Of a stretch of DNA of 64,000 nucleotides, positions 1 through 8,653 are shown piece by piece; positions within the stretch are counted from its first letter, which is position 1; each line of letters opens with the position of its first letter. The notes under the pieces were generated by a model, which saw nothing but the letters and a program-made list of their open reading frames with translations, had not been told where the DNA came from and ran no database searches. A program made the translations under genes and the position numbers. The DNA is from Methylotenera sp. (GTDB taxonomy: Bacteria; Pseudomonadota; Gammaproteobacteria; Burkholderiales; Methylophilaceae), in contig JAKFVB010000002.1 in the NCBI GenBank assembly GCA_021732405.1, forward strand, positions 1 through 64,000, in the 5' to 3' direction.

Positions 1-100
1 AAAAATCATGTTGCATTTTGGAAAGGCGTGGTAGTAAGTCAATAATGAGCTGTTATTATCGTATGACTGCAATCACTGATTGATTAGCGCATTAGCGAAC

Positions 101-1357
101 ATGACAATACTCAACAACAACATTCAGCAGCTTTTAGCGCAGTATTTAGCTACTCGCCAAACCACCATCGATATTTGCAAGCCATTGCAAAATGAGGATT
201 TTGTGGTGCAACCTGTTGCGGAAGTGAGCCCGCCAAAGTGGCATTTGGCGCATACCACATGGTTTTTTGAGGAGTTTATTTTATGTAAATTTCAAAAAAA
301 CTATGTGCGCTTTAACCTTCAATATAGCAAACTGTTTAATTCTTATTATAAATCCGTTGGCATTCACACCGCTCAGCCAAATCGTGGCAACTTATCCAGG
401 CCCACAGTCAATGAAATTTATGAATATCGTGCCAATATTGATACCCAAATAATCAAGCTAATTTCTGATCATGCATTGTGCGATGAAGCGGTATTTTTGT
501 TAGAAACAGGCATTCATCACGAACAGCAACACCAAGAGCTGTTATTCATGGATATTAAATATATTCTCAGCTGCAATGAGGTTGCAACCTGCTATTCGAC
601 TGCTGAATTAAATCATGCACATCCACCACAATCAAGCTGGAAAACATTTGGCGAAGGGCTGTATGAAATTGGCCATGACGGAAAAAACTTTTCATATGAC
701 AACGAGCAGCCACGACACAAAAACTATCAATATGCATTTTCAGTTTGTGAATCCATCGTTACCAATGGTGAGTTTTTAGCATTTTTGCAAGATAATGCCT
801 ATTACAAAGCGCAATACTGGCTAAGTGATGGCTGGAATTGGGTGAATCAACATCAGATTAAATGCCCGTTATATTGGTCATTTGTGGATGGGAAATGGTA
901 TGAATATACGCTGCATGGCTTGCTGCCCTTAGACTTGAACAATCCATTAGTGCATATTAGTTATTTTGAAGCGGATGCTTTTGCCAATTGGAAAAATTTA
1001 AGATTACCAACTGAGTCGGAATTGGAAATTTATTTATCAAGCACGCAAAATATACGTAGCGACCCAAAACTTAACCCCATTTCATCGCCTAAAATCTACC
1101 ATCCAAATGCTGCAAATGCATTATCACCACAAGTGTGGTGCTGGACTAGAAGCCAATACTCGCCTTATCCAAAATACAAAGCATTTGATGGTGCACTAAA
1201 TGAATACAATGGAAAATTTATGTGTAACCAGTTCGTTTTACGCGGTGGCTGCATAGTCACTCCTGACAATCACTACCGACATAGTTATAGAAACTTCTAT
1301 CAAGCCCAGCAGCGCTGGATGTTTTCAGGCATACGATTAGCGAAAGATATCATTTGA
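101..1357 (+). CDS. egtB: Ergothioneine biosynthesis sulfoxide synthase EgtB
   Basis: Iron-dependent enzyme that joins a cysteine or gamma-glutamylcysteine sulfur to the imidazole C2 of hercynine with O2. The N-terminal DinB-like domain shows KWHLAH (about residue 48) and the metal motif HHEQQHQE (about 139-146), which matches the three-histidine iron site of the family. The C-terminal formylglycine-generating-enzyme-like fold shows RLPTESE, LRGG and a terminal FSGIRLA block. With the ATG at 101 the protein is 418 aa, normal for EgtB. An in-frame TTG at 80 would add seven residues, and neither start has a clear Shine-Dalgarno. The stop overlaps the TTG start of egtD, which implies translational coupling. 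The thiol substrate cannot be told from sequence alone; no egtA or egtC is visible here. Confidence 0.93.
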   Translation: MTILNNNIQQLLAQYLATRQTTIDICKPLQNEDFVVQPVAEVSPPKWHLAHTTWFFEEFILCKFQKNYVRFNLQYSKLFNSYYKSVGIHTAQPNRGNLSRPTVNEIYEYRANIDTQIIKLISDHALCDEAVFLLETGIHHEQQHQELLFMDIKYILSCNEVATCYSTAELNHAHPPQSSWKTFGEGLYEIGHDGKNFSYDNEQPRHKNYQYAFSVCESIVTNGEFLAFLQDNAYYKAQYWLSDGWNWVNQHQIKCPLYWSFVDGKWYEYTLHGLLPLDLNNPLVHISYFEADAFANWKNLRLPTESELEIYLSSTQNIRSDPKLNPISSPKIYHPNAANALSPQVWCWTRSQYSPYPKYKAFDGALNEYNGKFMCNQFVLRGGCIVTPDNHYRHSYRNFYQAQQRWMFSGIRLAKDII

Positions 1358-2352
1358 AATTAACCAATTTATTTATAAAAAACAACTTAAACGAATACAG
1401 CGAGGCTTTTGCGATTGACGTTTTAACTGGCTTGAGTGCGCAGAAAAAATCGATTCCCGCCCAATATTTTTATGATGATATTGGCAGTGAGTTGTTTCAA
1501 AAAATATCGCAGCACCCTGATTACTATCTGACTAAAAAAGAGTTTTCTATTATTGAAAAAGCGGCATTGCATATCCCAAAAATGATTCAGTCATCAGAAA
1601 TTGACATCATTGAACTGGGCGCTGGCGATGGGCATAAAAGTAAATTACTGATTGATGGTTTCTTAAATAGTGGCTGTAAGGTCAACTTTTATCCAATAGA
1701 TATTTCTGAAAAAGCCATGCAATTGCTTGGTGAGAATCTCTCTATTGATACCAATTTAGCTATTCACGGTATTGTTGCAGACTATTTTACTGGCCTTAAT
1801 TATCTGAAAAAAATATCCAACAACAAAAAGTTAGTACTTTTTTTGGGTTCAAATATTGGCAATTTTAATCAACAACAAAGTGGTGATTTCCTTAAAAAAC
1901 TTTGGTTAAGTCTTAATCAATCAGACCATCTGTTAATAGGCTATGATTTAAAAAAAGAGGCACACACACTCAATAAAGCCTATAACGATAGTGATGGGTT
2001 AACCAAAGCATTTAACATGAATCTTCTCAACAGGATGAATCAAGAGTTAGGTGCTCATTTTGACCCTGCAAAATTTGAGCATTATGGTTTTTACAACCCC
2101 ACAATTGAAGCCATGGAAAGCCATTTAATTTCTCTGGAAAAACAAGATATTGTCATTGATTCATTAGAAAAAAGCTTTCATTTTGACGCATTTGAACCCG
2201 TGCACTTAGAGTCTTCTTATAAATTTACAGTCGCTGAAATTAACAATTTGGCGACGCACAATGGCTTTAAAGTCGTACAACATTTCTCAGATGTAAATGA
2301 TTATTTTATTGATTCACTGTGGCAAGTACACAAAGACCTAGCCGCAGAATAA
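1354..2352 (+). CDS. egtD: Histidine N-alpha-methyltransferase EgtD
   Basis: SAM-dependent enzyme that trimethylates the alpha-amino group of histidine to make hercynine, the substrate of EgtB. The 332-aa protein is of normal family length. It has the N-terminal YFYDDIGSELFQKI and YYLTKKE blocks typical of EgtD, the SAM-binding motif IELGAGDGHKS (about residues 86-96), and LGSNIGNF and GYDLKKE further on. Translation starts at a TTG that overlaps the egtB stop by four bases (TTGA), so the two are almost certainly co-translated. A lyase gene follows 38 bases downstream in the same direction. Confidence 0.94.
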   Translation: MKLTNLFIKNNLNEYSEAFAIDVLTGLSAQKKSIPAQYFYDDIGSELFQKISQHPDYYLTKKEFSIIEKAALHIPKMIQSSEIDIIELGAGDGHKSKLLIDGFLNSGCKVNFYPIDISEKAMQLLGENLSIDTNLAIHGIVADYFTGLNYLKKISNNKKLVLFLGSNIGNFNQQQSGDFLKKLWLSLNQSDHLLIGYDLKKEAHTLNKAYNDSDGLTKAFNMNLLNRMNQELGAHFDPAKFEHYGFYNPTIEAMESHLISLEKQDIVIDSLEKSFHFDAFEPVHLESSYKFTVAEINNLATHNGFKVVQHFSDVNDYFIDSLWQVHKDLAAE

Positions 2353-2390
2353 GTAAACCGATTGTTCATTAAGCAAAAGGAATATGCCTT

Positions 2391-3557
2391 TTGAAACAAC
2401 ACTATCATTTTGATAGCCATGTGCCGCGCGAAAGCACGTCTAGCCTTAAATTCGATGCAAGGCAAGATACGTTTGGGCGCTCAGACGTCATTCCTTTATG
2501 GGTTGCGGATATGGATTTTGCCGTTGCGCCTGCCATTACAAAAGCGCTATCTGAGCGGGCTAATCATCCAATTTACGGATATACCCAATATCCTGAAAGC
2601 ATGATTAATGCGTTTATTGATTGGACAAAGCGCCGCCATGGTTGGCAAATACAAGCTGAGTGGATTGTGATGTGTCCGGGTGTTGTTCCATCTATTTATG
2701 CTGCCGTTAAAGCTTTTACAAAGCCCGCTGAATCCGTCATCGTGCAACCGCCCGTTTATTTTCCTTTCTTTTCGGCTGTCACTGATACTGGCAGAAATCT
2801 GATACTTAACCCGTTAAAATTCGAGAAAAATAGTTACACAATCGATTTTGATGCTTTTGAAGCATGCGCATCAAAATCCAGCATGTTACTGCTCTGCTCG
2901 CCACACAATCCTGTGGGTAGAGTGTGGCGTAAAGATGAGCTTAGATTATTATTGCAAATTGCAAGGAAATATCAATTAACGATATTTGCAGACGAAGTAC
3001 ATGCCGATATTGTTTGCCCAAACATCAAACACCATGTGCTCGCTTCAATTGCTGAAAATACGGACAAAGTCATTACTGCAATGGCGCCCAGTAAATCATT
3101 CAATATTGCTGGCCTAAATTTATCGGTTTTAATTGTGCCAAATGCGTTACAACGTATTGAATTGATTAATATTTTTAAAGATTCACATGTCAGCGCAAGT
3201 AATCCATTTAGCATTGCCGCACTTGAAGCAGCTTATAGTAGCAGCGAAGAATGGCTAAACGCTATGCAGGATTATTTACAAGATACGCGCCTTTACGTTG
3301 CAGATTATCTTATCAATCATCTGCCGAAAATTAAATTAGTATCAGCCGAGGGCACTTATTTGTTATGGCTAGACTGCCGTTTATTGCGAATGAATGATGA
3401 CGAGTTGAAGCATTTTTTTGTACATAAAGCTGGTGTTGGCTTAAGTCCTGGCATTCAATTTGGCGCTGCAGGCAGCGGTTTTATGCGCATGAACATCGCC
3501 ACAAGTAGACAAAACATAGTGAATGCACTCAACAATATCAAAAACGCCCTTATCTAA
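2391..3557 (+). CDS. MalY/PatB-type PLP-dependent C-S lyase, putative EgtE-like role
   Basis: Fold-type I PLP enzyme of the MalY/PatB cystathionine beta-lyase group (388 aa). Visible features are PLWVADMDF near the N-terminus (about 35-43), SPHNPVGR (about 170-177), ADEVHAD (about 200-206) and the PLP-binding lysine in PSKSFN (K235). Family members cleave C-S bonds in cystathionine-like substrates. The start is a TTG at 2391 with an AAAAGG ribosome site about ten bases upstream; the ATG at 2384 is out of frame. Its position directly after egtB-egtD suggests that it performs the final C-S cleavage of hercynylcysteine sulfoxide, the job of the unrelated EgtE in actinobacteria. That role is an inference from context; general cystathionine lyase activity is the alternative. 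Confidence 0.88.
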   Translation: MKQHYHFDSHVPRESTSSLKFDARQDTFGRSDVIPLWVADMDFAVAPAITKALSERANHPIYGYTQYPESMINAFIDWTKRRHGWQIQAEWIVMCPGVVPSIYAAVKAFTKPAESVIVQPPVYFPFFSAVTDTGRNLILNPLKFEKNSYTIDFDAFEACASKSSMLLLCSPHNPVGRVWRKDELRLLLQIARKYQLTIFADEVHADIVCPNIKHHVLASIAENTDKVITAMAPSKSFNIAGLNLSVLIVPNALQRIELINIFKDSHVSASNPFSIAALEAAYSSSEEWLNAMQDYLQDTRLYVADYLINHLPKIKLVSAEGTYLLWLDCRLLRMNDDELKHFFVHKAGVGLSPGIQFGAAGSGFMRMNIATSRQNIVNALNNIKNALI

Positions 3558-3614
3558 CTCTCACTTTTTAGCACTTAATCGTAACCAATCGTAACAATTT
3601 GAAACTATTATTCA

Positions 3615-3641
3615 CTAGCACTCTCATAACCAGAGTGCTAA
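3615..3641 (+). promoter_or_regulatory. CIRCE element (HrcA operator) upstream of rpoH
   Basis: CTAGCACTC, nine bases, then GAGTGCTAA. This matches the CIRCE consensus TTAGCACTC-N9-GAGTGCTAA at 17 of 18 arm positions. CIRCE is bound by the heat-shock repressor HrcA. The element lies about 35 bases before the rpoH start. A TTGAAA at 3599-3604 could be the -35 box of the promoter it blocks, but no convincing -10 was found. Confidence 0.93.
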
Positions 3642-3675
3642 AATTATTTGTTAATTAAATTAAAGGAGTTTCATC

Positions 3676-4527
3676 ATTAACGCTTTAACGATACCGTCAA
3701 TTTCATCTCTTGATAGCTTTGACCAGTATATGCGTGCAATCAAAGCCTTCCCGCTATTAAGCGCAGAAGAAGAATATGACTTGGCTACAAGACTCAAGAA
3801 CAATAACGATTTAGATGCGGCGCAAACATTAATTGTTTCGCATCTGCGCTTGGTTGCGAGTATTGCGCGTGGCTATTTGGGTTATGGCTTGCCACAATCC
3901 GATCTTATTCAAGAAGGCAACATTGGTTTGATGAAAGCCGTAAAGCGATTTGACCCAGATCGCGGTGTGCGCCTAGTTTCCTTTGCGATGCATTGGATTA
4001 AAGCCGAAATGAATGAATATATTGTGCGCAACTGGCGCTTGGTGAAAACTGCGACCACTAAAGCGCAACGTAAACTGTTTTTTAATTTACGCAGCATGAA
4101 AAAAGGCTTTGATAGCCTGCATACTGATGAAGTGAATCGCATTGCGCTTGAGCTGAATGTAAAGCCAGAAGAAGTGATGGAAATGGAATATCGCTTAAAT
4201 GGCCAAGAGATTTCACTCGATGCGCAAATTGATGATGACGGGGATGAAAGCTTTAGTCCGATTGCTTATTTGGAAGATGAAAGCCCAGAACCATCTGAGT
4301 TTTTAGCCAACCAACAAGCAGAAAAAATGCAATCAGCCAGCTTAAGCAAAGCGTTAATGAGCTTGGATGACCGTAGCCGCCGCGTTTTAGAAGCGCGCTG
4401 GTTAACTGAAAGCGCGACGCTTACTTTGCATGATTTGGCTGCTGAGTTTGGTGTTTCGGCAGAACGTATTCGCCAAATTGAGCAAAAAGCGATGCAGAAA
4501 ATTAAAGGTGCGATGTTAGCAACATAA
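3676..4527 (+). CDS. rpoH: RNA polymerase heat-shock sigma factor RpoH (sigma 32), probable AUU start
   Basis: Alternative sigma factor for heat-shock promoters. It has region 2.1-2.4 (SDLIQEGNIGLMKAVKRFDP; HWIKAEMNEY), the RpoH box (ATTKAQRKLFFNLR) and region 4.2 (GVSAERIRQIEQKA). The first ATG (3730) would lose the conserved N-terminal LDSFDQY block. The reading frame stays open upstream to ATT at 3676, which sits seven bases after a strong AAAGGAG (3662-3668). From ATT the protein is 283 aa and begins MNALTIPSISSLDSF, as long as E. coli RpoH and of the usual beta-proteobacterial form. I therefore place the start there. Control is likely by HrcA/CIRCE and perhaps by initiation at the rare AUU codon. 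Confidence 0.9.
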   Translation: MNALTIPSISSLDSFDQYMRAIKAFPLLSAEEEYDLATRLKNNNDLDAAQTLIVSHLRLVASIARGYLGYGLPQSDLIQEGNIGLMKAVKRFDPDRGVRLVSFAMHWIKAEMNEYIVRNWRLVKTATTKAQRKLFFNLRSMKKGFDSLHTDEVNRIALELNVKPEEVMEMEYRLNGQEISLDAQIDDDGDESFSPIAYLEDESPEPSEFLANQQAEKMQSASLSKALMSLDDRSRRVLEARWLTESATLTLHDLAAEFGVSAERIRQIEQKAMQKIKGAMLAT

Positions 4528-4552
4528 AACAAAGTTAACGTTAATCGATAAC

Positions 4553-4583
4553 AAAAAAGCCGACTTGATGTCGGCTTTTTTAT
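4553..4583 (+). terminator. Rho-independent terminator after rpoH
   Basis: Stem AGCCGAC / GTCGGCT with a five-base loop, flanked by six A on the left and a run of seven T on the right. It ends rpoH and, because of the A run, could also act on the convergent minus-strand gene that stops at 4654. Confidence 0.92.
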
Positions 4584-4653
4584 TTGACTTAACCCTTTTT
4601 TTCGGTCAATTTTTTTGGTTAACTTCTACTGCGGATAAATACTTAAATATAAA

Positions 4654-6612
4654 TCAAGCGACTTTCGCCTCAGCATCGTTTTCAAATGCTAACGCATTAC
4701 CCATATGCTGACGCAATACTTTTAAATCCGTCATTTGCGCACGAATACTTTTCTCAATATTCTCTAACTCTAAAATACGATCTTCTAGAGTATCGGTTGC
4801 TTTGTAAATACGTTTAATACTTTCTAAACGACGGCGTAATTGCAATTGATGCTCACGCACTTGCGATTCCATTGGCGCAATCACGGCTTTTAACCAGTTT
4901 TCTACATCACGGTTCGCCACTTCGTACACATGAATCACTCGACTGGCCAAGGTTTCAAAGAACTTAGTCGTTAACGTCATTTTCTCATTGGCAATCATAT
5001 TAAAAGCGGTATTAAACTGCTCTTTATAAGCACGCTCTAGTTTGGCTAGCTCTTTTTGATAACGCAAAGTAGAAAAAGCAGGCGGTTCAGATTTACGCAA
5101 GCCATGCTCTTTTGAAAACTTATCGTACATCACATCCATCATTTTCTTAATTTCATCAATTTGTACATCTGATGAAACTAGACGACCTTTCAGATCCAAG
5201 AAAAAGTTGTCCATTGCTTCGCGAATCGTTTTAGTGAAACTCGCTTTCACCATAGTTTCGCGCGTGGTGTGTACTTGTAACTTAAGCGCCTCCATACCTA
5301 ATAACGTGAATAGTTTATTGGTTTGTTGTGAAAATACACTGCGCAAAGCTTGAAAACGTTGTAGACCTTTTTCAAAGTTCTCTTTATCCACTTTAACTTT
5401 GTTCATCATGTGCTCAACAACGTCTTCGTTTTTGCCACGTAAGCCGCGTAACTCTTCAAGCTGTTCTACCACACCAGATACGCGAGATTCCAAAATCATA
5501 TTAGAGTTAGCGATTAAATCTTCAATTTCGTTTTTGGTGTTGTCGCGAACAATTTCTTTTTTAGATGGAATCAACTCATCTGATAACGCTTTTTCAAGCT
5601 CTGGCAAACGGCTTTGCACCAACAAGGCTTCATCGCCGTTAATTTTGGCCAACAGCCCTTTTTGTGCTGATGTTGGGAAAATTTGATTATTCTCTAAACC
5701 CAGTAATTCAGCGCTGGTTTTAATTTGCTTGTTAATCTCTTTTTCAATTTCTTTTTCGTTCTTTAACTCGTCCCACAAGCCGTCGATTTTATTCAATACG
5801 GCTAGGCGACCTTTTTGTTTCCAACGTGTGCCACTAATATATTGGCGCCACACATCTATTTCAGATTTAGTAACGCCTGTATCTGCGGCCAAGATAAACA
5901 ATACCGCATGCGCATTTGGCAACATATTAAGCGTTAACTCAGGCTCGGTACCGATTGCGTTTAAGCCTGGCGTATCTAAAATAACCAAGCCTTGCTCAAG
6001 TAATGGATGTGGAAAATTAATCATTGCATAACGCCAGCATGGAATATCAATGCTGCCGTCTTTATTCAAGCTCATGGCATCATCACTGCTATTGGGATCA
6101 TACAAACCGAATTTTTCGGCTTCTTCCGCAGTCACGCGTTTGGTGCTGCTCACTTCTTTAAACGCGGCGACCATGCTGTCATTATTATCGACATTAAACT
6201 CGACTACTTTCCATTCGTCTGGATAGCGTTTGTATTCTGTGGTGGTTGCGTCTGATGAGCGGGTTTCAATCGGCAACATAGAAATTGAGGTTGGTTTTGA
6301 GGCGTCGTACAATAATTCGGTCGGACACATGGTGGTGCGGCCTGCGCTGGATGGCAGTAAACGTTGACCATAATCTGCAAAGAAAATCGCGTTAATTAAC
6401 TCAGATTTACCACGTGAGAATTCTGCCACAAAGGCAACGTTTAATTTATCTTCGCGCAAGCGCTCTAATAGATTAGTAATGCGCTGATCGATTTGCGCAT
6501 CATTAAGCTCTTGCTCATTAAGCCAGCTACGATAATCACAAATGCTATCAACCAGCGCTTTCCGCCATTCGGAATACGCTGCAAATTGATGCGCCAGTTT
6601 ATTTTCTGCCAT
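4654..6612 (-). CDS. Dynamin-like large GTPase
   Basis: Bacterial dynamin superfamily GTPase of 652 aa. P-loop AEFSRGKS (about residues 63-70), switch threonines in GRTTMCPTE, G3 DTPG (about 213-216) and G4 NKID (about 274-277) are all present. The first P-loop glycine is alanine here. A long, largely helical stalk with coiled-coil character follows. There is no obvious transmembrane segment, so membrane association, if any, would be through helices. ATG at 6612 has GGGGA six bases upstream; the longer GTG at 6624 is less likely. Such proteins remodel or stabilise membranes; the specific role is unknown. It is a single-gene unit, convergent with rpoH. Confidence 0.85.
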   Translation of the reverse strand: MAENKLAHQFAAYSEWRKALVDSICDYRSWLNEQELNDAQIDQRITNLLERLREDKLNVAFVAEFSRGKSELINAIFFADYGQRLLPSSAGRTTMCPTELLYDASKPTSISMLPIETRSSDATTTEYKRYPDEWKVVEFNVDNNDSMVAAFKEVSSTKRVTAEEAEKFGLYDPNSSDDAMSLNKDGSIDIPCWRYAMINFPHPLLEQGLVILDTPGLNAIGTEPELTLNMLPNAHAVLFILAADTGVTKSEIDVWRQYISGTRWKQKGRLAVLNKIDGLWDELKNEKEIEKEINKQIKTSAELLGLENNQIFPTSAQKGLLAKINGDEALLVQSRLPELEKALSDELIPSKKEIVRDNTKNEIEDLIANSNMILESRVSGVVEQLEELRGLRGKNEDVVEHMMNKVKVDKENFEKGLQRFQALRSVFSQQTNKLFTLLGMEALKLQVHTTRETMVKASFTKTIREAMDNFFLDLKGRLVSSDVQIDEIKKMMDVMYDKFSKEHGLRKSEPPAFSTLRYQKELAKLERAYKEQFNTAFNMIANEKMTLTTKFFETLASRVIHVYEVANRDVENWLKAVIAPMESQVREHQLQLRRRLESIKRIYKATDTLEDRILELENIEKSIRAQMTDLKVLRQHMGNALAFENDAEAKVA

Positions 6613-6897
6613 TGTCGTCCCCACGCCTTGTGCTTAATACAAGCACTTACAGAATTTCATTGCTAAAATGCCTAGAAATAAGCTTCTTTATACTTAAAAC
6701 AACTTTATCACAACATTGATATTATTTAAATTAATCAACGTTATTATCGGGTTTAATTCATTTAGTTTCTGATGAAAGGCTAATTTTTAGCAATAAACGG
6801 TTAATTTAAGTAAAAATTTGTGGTTAAAAGCGCTAATTTGCTAGTCATAATATATGTTCTGTTATTATTAATGCCTGAATTAATCTCATTTTTAGCA

Positions 6898-7293
6898 ATG
6901 ACTAATACTAATCAACAATCACATAGCCAATACTCCCCGCACCCAATCGATATTCGTTTGCACCAAGTTTCGCGGTTGTTAGAAATTAAATTTGATAATA
7001 ATACCGAATGTCAGCTGTCGACTGAGTTTTTGCGCGTTTATTCACCGTCCGCTGAGGTACGCGGGCATGGCGCGGGGCAAGAAACACTGCAAATCGGCAA
7101 AGAGGATGTGAATATCAGCGCTATCGAACCAGTAGGCAATTACGCAGTCAAGCTAGTGTTCACAGATGGTCATGATACTGGCTTGTATTCATGGGATTAT
7201 TTATACGAAATGGCTAAAAATTACGAAGCCATGTGGCAAGATTATATTGCTAAGCTTGAAATGGCTGGGCACAAGCGTAAGCAGATTGTTTAG
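6898..7293 (+). CDS. DUF971 (GBBH-like N-terminal domain) protein
   Basis: A 131-aa protein made almost wholly of the DUF971 fold, related to the N-terminal domain of gamma-butyrobetaine hydroxylase. Recognisable blocks are LEIKFD, RVYSPSAEVRGHG and DGHDTGLYSWDYLYEMA. The frame is open upstream to 6820, but that extension would add an unlikely hydrophobic leader, so I prefer ATG 6898. It lies nine bases before ubiE, and DUF971-ubiE is a common pair in beta- and gammaproteobacteria. Its biochemical role is unknown; co-transcription with ubiquinone genes is inferred. Confidence 0.85.
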   Translation: MTNTNQQSHSQYSPHPIDIRLHQVSRLLEIKFDNNTECQLSTEFLRVYSPSAEVRGHGAGQETLQIGKEDVNISAIEPVGNYAVKLVFTDGHDTGLYSWDYLYEMAKNYEAMWQDYIAKLEMAGHKRKQIV

Positions 7294-7302
7294 GAAATTC
7301 AT

Positions 7303-8040
7303 ATGACCGAAAAAACCACGCATTTTGGCTTTAAAACCATTAGCGAACCGATAAAACAGCAAAAAGTGGGCGAAGTATTTCATTCTGTCGCCAGCAAATA
7401 CGACATTATGAATGATGTGATGTCAGCAGGCTTGCACCGCGTTTGGAAACGCTTTGCTGTGGATGTGAGCAGCGTTAAGGCGGGCGATAAGGTTTTAGAT
7501 ATTGCAGGCGGTAGTGGCGATTTATCTAAACTATTTGCTCAAAAAGTTGGCGCAACTGGCGAAGTGATATTAACCGATATTAACGCATCCATGCTTGCCG
7601 TTGGGCGCGACCGCATGATTGATGCGGGTTTGAGTGTGCCTGCCATGCAATGTAATGCCGAGCAATTGCCGTTTGCCGATAATAGTTTTGACTGTGTGAT
7701 TGTGGCATTTGGTTTGCGAAATATGACACACAAAGATGTCGCACTAAAAGAAATGCAGCGCGTACTTAAAGTGGGTGGCAGACTGTTGGTTTTAGAATTC
7801 TCAAAAGTGTGGCAACCTTTAGAAAAATTATATGACGCCTATTCATTCAAGCTACTGCCTTTTATGGGCAAATTAATCGCCAAAGATGCAGAAAGTTACC
7901 AGTACTTAGCCGAAAGTATTCGCATGCATCCAGACCAAGAAGCGCTTAAACAAATGATGATGGACGCGGGATTAAGCCAAGTGGATTACCACAACTTAAA
8001 TGCTGGCGTAGTTGCCTTACATAAGGGCTACAAAACGTAG
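7303..8040 (+). CDS. ubiE: Ubiquinone/menaquinone C-methyltransferase UbiE
   Basis: SAM-dependent methyltransferase (245 aa) that C-methylates the ring of the ubiquinone (and, where present, menaquinone) precursor. Signature blocks are [17 protein letters not shown] near the N-terminus, the SAM motif [12 protein letters not shown] (about 65-76), and [14 protein letters not shown] further on. ATG at 7303 is preceded by AGGAAAT. ubiJ and ubiB follow closely, so the three form a ubiquinone operon. Confidence 0.96.
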   Translation: MTEKTTHFGFKTISEPIKQQKVGEVFHSVASKYDIMNDVMSAGLHRVWKRFAVDVSSVKAGDKVLDIAGGSGDLSKLFAQKVGATGEVILTDINASMLAVGRDRMIDAGLSVPAMQCNAEQLPFADNSFDCVIVAFGLRNMTHKDVALKEMQRVLKVGGRLLVLEFSKVWQPLEKLYDAYSFKLLPFMGKLIAKDAESYQYLAESIRMHPDQEALKQMMMDAGLSQVDYHNLNAGVVALHKGYKT

Positions 8041-8050
8041 TGTTTTTGAC

Positions 8051-8653
8051 ATGCTTAAACCATTAATTACCCGTTTTTTGCAACATATTACTCAGCAAAA
8101 CAGCTGGTCACGGCCATACTTAACCCCTTTTTCGGGCAGAATTTTACAGTTTGATTTTTCGCTAGTTAAAGCACATTTGATTATTTTAGAAGATGGCAGT
8201 TTAAGCATGGCAGGCGAAACTGCCAGCGCCGATGCGGTCATTCAAATACCGCCAAGCTTAGCCATGCGCTTGATGGCGCAAGATGAATCGGCCAAGATGC
8301 AAATCAAAATTGATGGCGACACGCATTTAGCAACTGAATTAAGCAAAGTTTTGCAACAAATGCGCTGGGATATTGAAGAAGATTTAAGCCATTTGATGGG
8401 CGATATTGCGGCAAATAAGCTGGTCACTGGCAGCCAAAAAATAGCACAAGAAACCAAAAATCAAACGATTAATTTGGCTGAAATGTTAAGCGAATATTGG
8501 CAAGAAGAAAAACCTACCATCGCCAAAAAATGGCAAGTTGAGAAATTTGTGCAAGAGGTAGATAGCCTTAAAAGTGATATTGCGCGCTTTGAAAAAAAAC
8601 TGAAAAAACTAAGCAAATCAGCCGACGATTCTGCAGAAAGCCCTTCTGATTAA
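8051..8653 (+). CDS. ubiJ: Ubiquinone biosynthesis accessory factor UbiJ (SCP2 domain)
   Basis: A 200-aa protein with an N-terminal SCP2-like lipid-binding domain (about residues 15-115) and a charged, coiled-coil C-terminus. UbiJ organises the ubiquinone-modifying enzyme complex and binds the lipid intermediate. Its position between ubiE and ubiB is the classic arrangement. ATG 8051 begins MLKPLITRF, as in the family; the longer TTG-initiated frame from 8012 overlaps ubiE and is rejected. Its stop overlaps the ATG of ubiB by one base (TAATG). Confidence 0.88.
   Translation: MLKPLITRFLQHITQQNSWSRPYLTPFSGRILQFDFSLVKAHLIILEDGSLSMAGETASADAVIQIPPSLAMRLMAQDESAKMQIKIDGDTHLATELSKVLQQMRWDIEEDLSHLMGDIAANKLVTGSQKIAQETKNQTINLAEMLSEYWQEEKPTIAKKWQVEKFVQEVDSLKSDIARFEKKLKKLSKSADDSAESPSD

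Noticed and set aside
6820..6897. Hydrophobic leader on the DUF971 protein
   Set aside because: DUF971 proteins are cytoplasmic, and ATG 6898 fits their usual length.
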